Below, in pieces: positions 1 to 6,119 of a stretch of 9,215 bases of DNA. The notes below the pieces were generated by a model. The model did no database searches. It saw only the letters and a list, made by a program, of their open reading frames with translations, and was not told the origin of the DNA. Every line of letters begins with the position of its first letter. Within the stretch, counting starts at the first letter, position 1. The position numbers were made by a program, and so were the translations under genes. Source of the stretch: Rhodospirillales bacterium (GTDB taxonomy: Bacteria; Pseudomonadota; Alphaproteobacteria; Rhodospirillales; UBA2165); the NCBI GenBank assembly GCA_013204125.1, contig JABMOP010000014.1:1-9215 (forward strand), given 5' to 3'.

Positions 1-125
1 ATATTTAAATCAAACAGAATATTGGCACTGAAACAAAAACAATTTTAATCAATTATAATTATATACCAAAACATATATAGAAATCAATAATTTTTTTATT
101 TAAAAGATAATTTCTAAAACAAAAT
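1..125. other. Extremely AT-rich non-coding block
   Basis: Only 19 of the first 125 bases are G or C, about 15%, against clearly GC-rich sequence from about 127 onward. It contains A and T tracts and short palindromes such as AATTATAATT at 51-60. I see no open frame of note, RNA gene or clear promoter hexamer pair. It could be an AT-rich upstream region of the nitroreductase gene, the edge of an inserted element, or a junction artefact. The window starts inside it, so its full extent is unknown. Confidence 0.7.
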
Positions 126-235
126 GAGTGCGGGGCCTAGAAAACAATTCCCGCCGCGCCTTTAAATCATTTGTCCCGGCGCCCGGAGTTTGGCACTTAT
201 ATGGGACGCGAGAAACAAGGAGAGGGGGAAAACCA

Positions 236-976
236 ATGTCCAAGCCATTAACCAACCAATTGCCGGCTGAATACCAAGCGCTGACCACTATCTTGCAAGC
301 GCGGCGCAGCATCCGCAAATTCCGGCCCGATCCGATCGACGATGAAACCGTGCGCCTGCTGGCCGATGCGGCCCGTTTCACGCCGTCCGCCGGCAATGCG
401 CAACCGTGGGATCTGATCATGGTGCGCGATCCCGAAACCAAGCGGAAATTCGGCGATATCTATATCGAACAATTGCGCCAGAAAAACCGCCTGGAAATGA
501 CCCGCGCCGCCGATATCCGTTTTTTCGGTGACGAGCCGCCGGAACCGACGGCTGGTTTTGTCGATGCCGGGCTGCTTGTCGTCGTCATCGGCGATCCCCG
601 TGTGATCGACGCTTTCCCGCTCCGCACCAAAATCGACAAAGGCCCGCAACATATCATTTCCAGCCTTGCCAACATTGTCGTCACCCTCCATTACGCCGCC
701 GCCTCGCTCGGCCTCGCCTCGCAATATTTAAGCGACACAGGCTCGCCCGAAATGGAAATTATGCTGGCCGATCTTTTGGGCTTCCCGGACCATTTGCGCG
801 CCTATGAGACCGTCTGCATCGGCCATGCCGATATGAAACCTTCCAGCCGCTATGTCAAAGAGGTCGAAGACATCGTCCATTTGGAAAAATACAACATGGA
901 CCTCGCCAAAACCGATGCCGAAATCAGGCGCCACATCATCGAAAAACTACGGCCAAATTTCAAAAAGGTGCTTTAA
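236..976 (+). CDS. Nitroreductase family FMN-dependent oxidoreductase
   Basis: A 246-residue protein of the nitroreductase superfamily: FMN-binding, usually dimeric, cytoplasmic enzymes that use NAD(P)H to reduce nitro compounds, quinones or related substrates. The N-terminal phosphate-binding motif RRSIRKFR is at residues 23-30, the FMN-contacting segment TPSAGNAQPW at 49-58, and the amphipathic helix with SSLANIVVTLHYAAASLGLAS-like sequence at about 142-162. The length is normal for the family. The ATG at 236 is chosen because AAGGAGAGGGGG lies 7 bases upstream (217-228); the frame stays open back to a GTG at 128, but those residues are low in family resemblance. It stands alone on the + strand and converges with the flavoprotein gene at 1367. 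The natural substrate cannot be read from the sequence. Confidence 0.92.
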   Translation: MSKPLTNQLPAEYQALTTILQARRSIRKFRPDPIDDETVRLLADAARFTPSAGNAQPWDLIMVRDPETKRKFGDIYIEQLRQKNRLEMTRAADIRFFGDEPPEPTAGFVDAGLLVVVIGDPRVIDAFPLRTKIDKGPQHIISSLANIVVTLHYAAASLGLASQYLSDTGSPEMEIMLADLLGFPDHLRAYETVCIGHADMKPSSRYVKEVEDIVHLEKYNMDLAKTDAEIRRHIIEKLRPNFKKVL

Positions 977-985
977 CCCATAATA

Positions 986-1067
986 CGTCATGCCCGGCTT
1001 GTCCGGGGTATCCAGGCTGTATTGTGAATTACCGCTATGGATCAACCAGATAAACCGGGTGATGACG
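986..1067. repeat. Palindromic intergenic repeat (CGTCATGCCCGG type)
   Basis: The left end CGTCATGCCCGG (986-997) is mirrored by CCGGGTGATGACG (1055-1067), so the 82-base segment forms an imperfect inverted repeat. It begins 9 bases after the nitroreductase stop codon. Repeats with GTCATGCCCGG ends are familiar from alphaproteobacterial intergenic DNA (from memory, not searched). It could act as a bidirectional terminator or mRNA 3'-end stabiliser between the convergent genes. Confidence 0.65.
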
Positions 1068-1095
1068 TGAGGGCGGCACACCATTTGCGCCGCCT

Positions 1096-1162
1096 CATCC
1101 TTCGACAGGCTCAGCATGAAGCTAGATGGAAATGATCCTCATCCTGAGCCTGTCGAAGGATG
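1096..1162. repeat. REP-like hairpin (CCTTCGACAGGCTCAG type)
   Basis: Arms at 1096-1118 and 1140-1162 are inverted copies matching at 22 of 23 positions, separated by a 21-base loop. The only mismatch is at the CAGCATG versus CAGGATG position. The arm contains CCTTCGACAGGCTCAG, a widespread dispersed palindrome in proteobacterial genomes (recalled, not searched). It lies between two convergent genes, where it may work as a bidirectional terminator. It belongs to a different sequence family from the repeat at 986-1067. Confidence 0.8.
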
Positions 1163-1366
1163 GTAGCTCCATCACCGGCGATTATATACCTGACAAAGCA
1201 TCCGATTCGCGCGTAGCCAAAAAGTGAATCAGATCAATATTTTACGTAAGTTGTTGATTTTACATGGTGAATCGTCAATCTTGCGGTTGTTATAGCGGAA
1301 ATCGAATTCCACAAAAATCAGATCAAAAGTAGCTGCCGGACAACACAACGCATCCTCAATCACCGA
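1163..1366. other. Intergenic spacer, no gene seen
   Basis: This is the remainder of the 390-base convergent spacer between the nitroreductase and flavoprotein genes. I see no convincing small gene, tRNA or further palindrome. Base composition is more AT-rich than the flanking genes. The flavoprotein stop codon on the - strand lies at 1367-1369. Confidence 0.5.
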
Positions 1367-1996
1367 TCAATCCGCCAATTTCGGCTCGCCTAGGCGTTCA
1401 GCAAAGGCGTTGCGTTCATTGGTGATTTTTTCAAGCTTCTCCGTCATCCCGGCGACCAGCTCGGTGACCTGGGCTTCTGAATAACGCGGCGTGATATGTT
1501 GCGGGCAATTGCGGTCCCAGGCTTTGACGTTGAACACAATCGCCTGTTCGGGCCGGGCGTCATAGGCATCATCGATCAAGCTTTCTAGCAATGGCGCATC
1601 GTCATCGACCACTTTCGCCGTGCCCCAGATTTTAATGCGCCGGCGGCCCGGATAATCCATCAGAAAAATATAGGCCTTATCGTTTTCCGCCAGATTACCG
1701 GCCGAAATATATTGCCGGTTGCCTTGAAAATCGGCGAAGGCCAAGGTGTGTTCGTCGATGACTTTCAAAAAACCCGGCAAACCGCCGCGGTGTTGGATAT
1801 AGGGCTGGCCGTCCTTGCTGGCGGTCGCCAGATAAAATGAATCCCGGCTCTGTAGAAACGCCACCAGCTCGTTGGTAATAACATCGCTCCACCCGCCTTT
1901 TTCTTCCATCTGGGCATAGCCGCTGCGCGATCCTTTATGTTCCTGCACCGCCTTCACCGAAGGGGTGAAGGCAATATCACTGATATAATCTGCCAT
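1367..1996 (-). CDS. Pyridoxamine 5'-phosphate oxidase-like FMN flavoprotein
   Basis: A 209-residue protein with the split-barrel FMN-binding fold of the pyridoxamine-phosphate-oxidase-like group. The core strand FYLATASKDGQPYIQHRGG (about 54-72) is the typical start of the barrel, followed by LAFADFQGNRQYISAGNL (85-102) and YPGRRRIKIWGTAKVV (115-130). The C-terminal third, with WDRNCPQHITPRY (160-172), is common in the longer members of this group. It is unlikely to be true PdxH, which carries different substrate-binding segments; a general flavin reductase or redox role is more likely. The ATG at 1996 has a purine-rich GAGGGATAAAGG upstream. The gene follows the stop of the displaced threonine-synthase tail by only 31 bases, suggesting it was once the next gene in that operon. 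Confidence 0.88.
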   Translation of the reverse strand: MADYISDIAFTPSVKAVQEHKGSRSGYAQMEEKGGWSDVITNELVAFLQSRDSFYLATASKDGQPYIQHRGGLPGFLKVIDEHTLAFADFQGNRQYISAGNLAENDKAYIFLMDYPGRRRIKIWGTAKVVDDDAPLLESLIDDAYDARPEQAIVFNVKAWDRNCPQHITPRYSEAQVTELVAGMTEKLEKITNERNAFAERLGEPKLAD

Positions 1997-2027
1997 AACC
2001 TTTATCCCTCATTTGGGCTGGTTTTTT

Positions 2028-2147
2028 TCACAGCCCTGCGTAATCAATGTCTTTGGTGATGTCCAACCAAATCCCCGCTTCCGGCATGGGGTATTTGAGG
2101 CCGGTGGCGCAATTGAACAACAATGCACGCTCGTTCGCCTCGACCCG
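2028..2147 (-). pseudogene. Displaced 3' end of a threonine-synthase-like gene
   Basis: Read on the - strand, these 39 codons plus TGA repeat the end of the threonine-synthase-like gene at 4798-6030: the peptide starts RVEANERALLFNCATGLKY and ends DITKDIDYAGL, where the full gene ends DITKEVDYDLL. DNA at 2041-2147 matches 4811-4917 at about 97 of 107 positions, with 2070-2119 identical. Most differences are synonymous (CGC/CGT, CTG/TTG, GAT/GAC, AAG/AAA); the changes R to W, E to D and V to I alter the protein. There is no frameshift. The fragment has no start or catalytic domain of its own. It lies in the same frame as the SCO gene that ends at 2163, just beyond that gene's TAG. Similarity stops abruptly on both sides. 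Confidence 0.85.
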
Positions 2148-2162
2148 CCTCGAGGCTAGGCC

Positions 2163-2783
2163 CTATTGCTGCCCGCCGGTCGTTTTCAACAGCCGGTCCC
2201 TTGATCTCAACAGAAGATCGCGCAATTCACCGGGATCGACCTTAACCGGGAGCGGCACGCGCGTGCCGTCCGCCAGAGCCAGGATAAAATTGGTGGTGTG
2301 ATCGACCACATAATCACCATCCGTCGATTCGAATTTACGAAGGGTAAAAGTTGCCCCGAAGACCCAGGCGAATTTCCTGAATTTGGCGGCGCTGCCTGAA
2401 AGAATCAGAATATTCTTATCAAAATTTGAGATGAAATCCGTTAATATTATGGGCGTGTCCCGTTCAGGATCGATGGCAACGAAAATCGGTTGAAAATACC
2501 GCCGTTCCGCGCCCATATCTTTGAGCGCGATCGCAAGGCTATTCAGCGCCGTCGGACAAGCGTCGGGACAATGGGTATAGCCAAAATAAATTATGCCGAT
2601 TTTTCGGTTCAACCGCTCGACGGTCCAGGAATCGCCATGCAAATCGTTGAGCGTTGCGCTGCGCACCAAATCCACCGCCATTTTACTGGCGTAACGGTCG
2701 GATATAAGAAAGACGCCCACGCAGGTTGCCGCGAAGGCCAGAATACCACATATTATGAGGACGATCCTTATGAAACGAGGCAT
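2163..2783 (-). CDS. SCO1/SenC family copper chaperone (first copy, operon-distal)
   Basis: A 206-residue membrane-anchored thioredoxin-fold protein of the SCO1/SenC/PrrC family, which helps load copper into the CuA centre of cytochrome c oxidase and handles thiol chemistry in the periplasm. One N-terminal membrane segment spans about residues 6-27. The copper-binding motif CPDAC gives Cys72 and Cys76, and the partner His162 is in DYVVDHTT. IDPERDTP (104-111) is a family hallmark. The usual CPDVC is CPDAC here. The body is less typical than its neighbour at 2974-3561, so the two are diverged paralogs rather than a recent duplication. Its start overlaps no upstream gene on the preferred reading; 190 bases separate it from the other SCO gene. 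The Shine-Dalgarno match is weak (GGTGA). Confidence 0.93.
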   Translation of the reverse strand: MPRFIRIVLIICGILAFAATCVGVFLISDRYASKMAVDLVRSATLNDLHGDSWTVERLNRKIGIIYFGYTHCPDACPTALNSLAIALKDMGAERRYFQPIFVAIDPERDTPIILTDFISNFDKNILILSGSAAKFRKFAWVFGATFTLRKFESTDGDYVVDHTTNFILALADGTRVPLPVKVDPGELRDLLLRSRDRLLKTTGGQQ

Positions 2784-2828
2784 TGGTCAATCACCGGAAC
2801 TTTCAACGCAAAAGGCATTGGATTAGGC

Positions 2829-2966
2829 GTGGATAGATATACCAAATTCATGATTGTTTTCACAGGCATCGGCTTATTGATCACCGCCGCAGCGGCCCCA
2901 TTTTTCGGCCGCGCAGTCATCAACATGCCATCTTTATTGGCGTTCTGCGGCATAGCGATCAACTGA
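2829..2966 (+). CDS. Possible small membrane peptide between the SCO genes
   Basis: A 45-residue + strand frame starting at GTG begins DRYTKFMIVFTGIGLLI and continues with a second hydrophobic stretch. It would give a short peptide with a basic N-terminus and one membrane segment at about residues 8-25. Small proteins beginning with a DRYTK-like patch before a membrane helix are familiar to me, but I cannot name a family. Codons such as GGC, ATC, TTC and GCC look coding, whereas AGA for Arg2 is atypical. No good ribosome-binding site precedes the GTG; the nearest AGG abuts it. It lies exactly in the gap between two - strand genes, and a competing - strand frame exists there, so this is tentative. 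Confidence 0.33.
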   Translation: MDRYTKFMIVFTGIGLLITAAAAPFFGRAVINMPSLLAFCGIAIN

Positions 2967-2973
2967 TCCTCCA

Positions 2974-3561
2974 TCACCGTTTGATAATTTTTCTTAGCGC
3001 CGAAGCCAACCCATCGGGATCGGCGCCGGGTGTGATCGAGCCCAGCGCCTCGCCGTTCGGGCCGGTCAAAAATATGGCCGAGCTATGGCCTACCAGATAG
3101 GCGTCCGGATCGCCGCCCGGATCAGGTAACTTCAAATATAATGCTTTATAAGATTTAGCCGCCGCCGCGATCGAAGCTTTATCGCCGGTGAGGCCAATCA
3201 AGCGCGGATGAAAATTCGCCACATAATCTTTTAATTGGGATGGCGTGTCGCGTTCGGGATCAACACTGATGAACAAAGGTTGGATATTGCTCCCGTCGGC
3301 GCCCAAAATATCGAGGGCGCGCGACATATCGGCGAGAGCCGTCGGGCACACATCCGGACAATAGGTGTAGCCAAAGAAAACCAACAGGTATTTACCGCGG
3401 AAATCTTTTTCTGTCACCGGTTTTCCATTGTGATCAATCAACTGAAATGCGTGCCCCGGTTTGGGCGGCGATTGCTGGATACCGGGCGCGCTCAGCCATG
3501 CCGCGACGCCCAACGCGCCGATGACTAAAACCAGACTTAGATATAAATATGGACGGCGCAT
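2974..3561 (-). CDS. SCO1/SenC family copper chaperone (second copy)
   Basis: A 195-residue SCO family protein, more canonical than the copy at 2163. An N-terminal membrane anchor covers about residues 5-24 and places the thioredoxin fold in the periplasm. GYTYCPDVCPT (65-75... in register) carries Cys68 and Cys72, SVDPERDTP sits at 99-107, and the copper ligand His159 is in AYLVGHSSAIFL. The expected role is copper delivery to cytochrome c oxidase, with the PCuAC protein encoded just upstream as a likely copper donor. The ATG at 3561 is preceded by AAAGGGA. The gap to PCuAC is 79 bases. Its TGA stop overlaps a downstream ATG by one base (TGATG), which is discussed as a separate observation. 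Confidence 0.95.
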   Translation of the reverse strand: MRRPYLYLSLVLVIGALGVAAWLSAPGIQQSPPKPGHAFQLIDHNGKPVTEKDFRGKYLLVFFGYTYCPDVCPTALADMSRALDILGADGSNIQPLFISVDPERDTPSQLKDYVANFHPRLIGLTGDKASIAAAAKSYKALYLKLPDPGGDPDAYLVGHSSAIFLTGPNGEALGSITPGADPDGLASALRKIIKR

Positions 3562-3596
3562 GAACCGATCCCTTTCATTTTGGAAAGACTTAGGGA

Positions 3597-3618
3597 GGTC
3601 CGTCCCCGAGGCCGGACC
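3597..3618. other. Short GC-rich hairpin between PCuAC and SCO genes
   Basis: GGTCCG (3597-3602) pairs with CGGACC (3613-3618) around a 10-base loop. It lies in the 79-base gap between the PCuAC stop and the SCO start. No T-run follows on the - strand, so it is not a clear intrinsic terminator. It may be a processing or attenuation hairpin, or chance in GC-rich DNA. Confidence 0.25.
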
Positions 3619-3640
3619 CCGGGAACAAAACTCACGCTAT

Positions 3641-4159
3641 CTAGTTTTTCATCTGTTTCATGCCGCCATCTGGGTGAGCGGGCACTTCATTCCCCAATCC
3701 CATGCTACCAACTTTGCCAATCTTGGCGGTTACATTCACCGTTCCGGCCCGCTCGAAGGTCAGGGCAAGGGGGAAGCTATCGCCCTCCTTGAGCGGGGCG
3801 TGCAGACCCATCATCATGACATGGTAGCCGCCCGGTTTCAGGGTGATGGCCTTGCCGGCATCGATGTTGATGCCATCGACGCGCCGCATCTTCATGACAC
3901 CGCCCTCCATCAGATTGGTGTGAATCTGCACCATGCGGGCGACGGGTGATGCAGCCCCAACCAGCCGGTCCGCCCGGTTGCCGTGATTGATGATCTCGGT
4001 AATGTAGGCGGCGCCGTTTTTCGCCATGCCGGCGGTGGCCCGCGCCCACGGTTTTTTGAGCTCTAAATCCCCATGTTTAACGGTTTGAGCGTTGGCGGAG
4101 AACGTCCACATGACCAAAAATGCGGCCATCGCCGGCAGCAGGATAGATATTTTCTTCAT
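3641..4159 (-). CDS. PCuAC family periplasmic copper chaperone
   Basis: A 172-residue secreted protein of the PCuAC (formerly DUF461) family, which binds Cu(I) in the periplasm and passes it to SCO proteins or directly to the CuA site of cytochrome c oxidase. A signal peptide covers residues 1-24, with a likely cut after SANA. The family metal motif H-x10-M-x21-H-x-M is matched exactly by His80, Met91, His113 and Met115. A Met/His-bearing tail (AHPDGGMKQMKN, 161-172) could add copper ligands. The ATG at 4159 has AAGGA a few bases upstream. The order PCuAC then SCO on one strand is a known functional pairing and supports both assignments. Names such as pcuC or pccA are used for relatives. Confidence 0.95.
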   Translation of the reverse strand: MKKISILLPAMAAFLVMWTFSANAQTVKHGDLELKKPWARATAGMAKNGAAYITEIINHGNRADRLVGAASPVARMVQIHTNLMEGGVMKMRRVDGINIDAGKAITLKPGGYHVMMMGLHAPLKEGDSFPLALTFERAGTVNVTAKIGKVGSMGLGNEVPAHPDGGMKQMKN

Positions 4160-4214
4160 CGCTATAATCCTTGTGTTACCTGAATGTTAATCAAATCCGG
4201 TCGAACGCCGGCCA

Positions 4215-4238
4215 CGGCACGGCGTCTATCGCGTGCCG
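4215..4238. other. Hairpin between DUF2946 and PCuAC genes
   Basis: CGGCACG (4215-4221) and CGTGCCG (4232-4238) form a perfect 7-bp stem with a 10-base loop. It sits in the 114-base gap after the DUF2946-like gene and before the PCuAC gene. There is no T-run after it on the - strand, so it is at most a pause, attenuation or processing signal. Confidence 0.3.
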
Positions 4239-4273
4239 GGGGCGAACAATCCCACCCGGAAAGAGGCGGTTAA

Positions 4274-4750
4274 TCAGGTAAAAATCGGAGGTGCGCGGGT
4301 GCGCAGCCAGGGCCAAACGGGTTCTGGTTTTGCCGCGGCGTCCCATGTTGTCGGTGCGGGTGGGCCGCTTGTGGCGGGCGGCAGTATCAGGACAAAGGTT
4401 TTAACCGGCGCTTGTTTGGAAAAACTCCCCGCTTCGCACATCAGGCATAGATCGCACCTGTCCGAACCGTGGGATGGCGTATCTGGACCACCCTTGCCGG
4501 ATAAGGGATTGGAAACCCGCATGGCAGAGCAAAAACCGGGCGCCGCAAAACTGCCGGCACCGACGCCATTGGCCGTGAAAACCAACTGCGCGGCGGACAG
4601 GCCGCGCGTCATCGGCATCGTCACGTTCATGGGAACAAATGTGTGGACCGCCACGGCCAAAATTCCGACCCAGGCGAGGATGCGGGCGCCTAGGGACCGT
4701 TTGGGCGCAGCGCCGACGCGGCGCCGGGCGAGGTTCCTACGGATGGCCAT
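4274..4750 (-). CDS. DUF2946-like small Cys-containing protein
   Basis: A 158-residue protein of unknown function. It has an Arg-rich N-terminus, one hydrophobic segment at about residues 23-40 (signal or anchor), Cys74 in the middle, and a compact HGSDRCDLCLMC motif giving His94, Cys99, Cys102 and Cys105. It ends with RAPPIFT, like the RxPP tails common in DUF2946 proteins. Those proteins are short, poorly conserved and often sit by metal-uptake or copper genes. Here it is first in a copper cassette with PCuAC and SCO genes, so a role in binding or relaying copper in the periplasm is a reasonable inference. No strong Shine-Dalgarno precedes the ATG. It starts 47 bases after the threonine-synthase-like stop. 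Confidence 0.7.
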   Translation of the reverse strand: MAIRRNLARRRVGAAPKRSLGARILAWVGILAVAVHTFVPMNVTMPMTRGLSAAQLVFTANGVGAGSFAAPGFCSAMRVSNPLSGKGGPDTPSHGSDRCDLCLMCEAGSFSKQAPVKTFVLILPPATSGPPAPTTWDAAAKPEPVWPWLRTRAPPIFT

Positions 4751-4797
4751 GTCTATTATCTAACCAAAATCGCATCAGATTGCATTCGCACAATAAT

Positions 4798-6030
4798 TCA
4801 AAGCAAATCGTAATCCACTTCCTTGGTGATATCCAACCGAATCCCCGCTTCCGGCATGGGGTATTTGAGGCCGGTGGCGCAATTGAACAGCAATGCGCGC
4901 TCGTTTGCTTCGACCCGGCCACTGCTGAGTTCCTGTTTATAGGCGGCGAAGGTGGCGGCGCCTTCGGGGCACAGCATCAGGCCTTCGGTTTTTGCAACTT
5001 CTTCGCCGGCGGCGATGATGGCATCGTCTGCGACGGCACAGGCGAAACCGCCGCTTTTGCGCACCGCGTCCAGGATCAGGAAATCCCCAACGGCGGCGGG
5101 GACGCGGATACCGGCGGCGACCGTTTGGGCATCTTCCCAGCGCTCCGCATGATCGGCGCCGGCCTCGAACGCACGGACAATAGGGGCGCAGCCCGCCGCT
5201 TGTACCGCGACCATGCGCGGGCGTTTTGCGCCGATCCAGCCGATGGCTTCCAATTCTTCGAAGGCTTTCCACATGCCGATCAATCCGGTGCCGCCGCCGG
5301 TCGGATAGAAAATAATATCCGGCACCTCCCAGCCCAATTGTTCGGCCAACTCCAAGCCCATGGTTTTCTTGCCTTCGATGCGGTAGGGCTCTTTCAAAGT
5401 CGAAGTATCGAACCATTCCATGGCGTCTTTGCCTTCGCCGACGATGCGCCCGCACTGATCGATCAAGCCGTTGACCAGATAAGTCTTGGCGCCTTGCAGG
5501 GCGATTTCGCGCACATTTATCTCGGGCGTGTCATCGGGGCAGAACACATAAGTTTCGATCCCGGCCCTGGAACAATAGGCGGCCAATGCGGCGCCCGCAT
5601 TGCCGTTGGTCGGCATCGCCATGCGTTTAACGCCCAATTCTTTCGCCATGGATACAGCCAACGCCAACCCCCGCGCCTTAAAGGATCCGGTCGGCAAGCG
5701 GCCTTCGTCTTTAACCAGAATCTCCCCCGCACCGAGTTTCTTGGCGATGGCGGGAAGCGGGATGATCGGCGTCATCACTTCGCCTAAGCGGACGATGTTT
5801 GCCGTTTTGCGAACAGGGAGGAATTCACGGTAGCGCCAAAATTCAGGGACGCGCGCGGCAATTGCTTTCTTGGTTACGGCTTTGCCAAGGGCGTCCAAAT
5901 CGTAGCGCACAAGCAAGGGCTTGCCGGTTTCCGAGAGGCCATGCAATTGGTCGGCCGCATAGATTTTGCCGGTTTGGCTGCATTCCAGATGAGTAACGAA
6001 AGTCGGAGTGTCGGTAATTTGGTTGAGCAT
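4798..6030 (-). CDS. Threonine-synthase-like PLP enzyme (fold type II)
   Basis: A 410-residue cytoplasmic PLP-dependent enzyme of the tryptophan-synthase-beta fold, closest to threonine synthase, which converts O-phosphohomoserine to threonine. The PLP lysine is Lys118 in PTGSFKARG, the TNGNAG loop (141-146) is the substrate-binding stretch, and GGGTG (245-249) grips the PLP phosphate. An N-terminal LECSQTGKIY segment is typical of the short threonine synthases. The ATG at 6030 is preferred because AAGGGAG lies 8 bases upstream; a TTG at 6063 would add 11 weak residues. A broader dehydratase or ammonia-lyase role cannot be excluded. Its last 36 codons are duplicated at 2041-2147, so the current 3' end may have been acquired. 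Confidence 0.9.
   Translation of the reverse strand: MLNQITDTPTFVTHLECSQTGKIYAADQLHGLSETGKPLLVRYDLDALGKAVTKKAIAARVPEFWRYREFLPVRKTANIVRLGEVMTPIIPLPAIAKKLGAGEILVKDEGRLPTGSFKARGLALAVSMAKELGVKRMAMPTNGNAGAALAAYCSRAGIETYVFCPDDTPEINVREIALQGAKTYLVNGLIDQCGRIVGEGKDAMEWFDTSTLKEPYRIEGKKTMGLELAEQLGWEVPDIIFYPTGGGTGLIGMWKAFEELEAIGWIGAKRPRMVAVQAAGCAPIVRAFEAGADHAERWEDAQTVAAGIRVPAAVGDFLILDAVRKSGGFACAVADDAIIAAGEEVAKTEGLMLCPEGAATFAAYKQELSSGRVEANERALLFNCATGLKYPMPEAGIRLDITKEVDYDLL
4811..4917. repeat. Direct repeat, right copy (inside the threonine-synthase-like gene end)
   Basis: Matches 2041-2147 in direct orientation at about 97 of 107 bases, with 4840-4889 identical to 2070-2119. The copy here is the functional gene end. 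Similarity ends within a few bases of position 4918 and before 4811. Confidence 0.88.
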
Positions 6031-6119
6031 CGCGCCCGGGCTCCCTTGGCTACATGATCGCAAGCCGGTAGGAAGCGCGGCGGGGCGCCCCTTGTCAATA
6101 TTGCGTTAATCGGAGAGCC

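Larger units (their letters stand above)
2041..4917. other. Copper cassette bracketed by direct repeats
   Basis: The direct repeats at 2041-2147 and 4811-4917 are offset by exactly 2,770 bases and enclose four - strand genes: DUF2946-like, PCuAC and two SCO proteins. One repeat is the end of the intact threonine-synthase-like gene, the other an orphan copy. Recombination between the repeats would remove a 2,770-bp circle and leave a complete hybrid threonine-synthase-like gene followed 31 bases later by the flavoprotein gene. That layout suggests a cassette insertion with replacement of the gene end, or a duplication followed by deletion. No integrase, transposase or terminal inverted repeat is visible, so calling it mobile would be inference. 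Confidence 0.55.

Noticed and set aside
22..206. TGGCAC at 24-29 and 191-196 as sigma-54 (-24) elements
   Set aside because: Neither is followed at the right spacing by the TTGC of a -12 element.
128..235. N-terminal extension of the nitroreductase from a GTG at 128
   Set aside because: A strong ribosome-binding site directly precedes the ATG at 236, and the extra residues do not resemble the family.
2490..2828. The + strand frame upstream of the possible small membrane peptide
   Set aside because: It is antisense to the well-supported SCO gene at 2163-2783, so only the part from 2829 onward was kept as a tentative gene.
4639..5787. 382-codon + strand open frame antisense to the threonine-synthase-like gene
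   Set aside because: It lies opposite a gene with clear PLP motifs, has low-complexity Gly/Ala/Phe/Asp-rich content, and is explained by GC-rich codons of the real gene.
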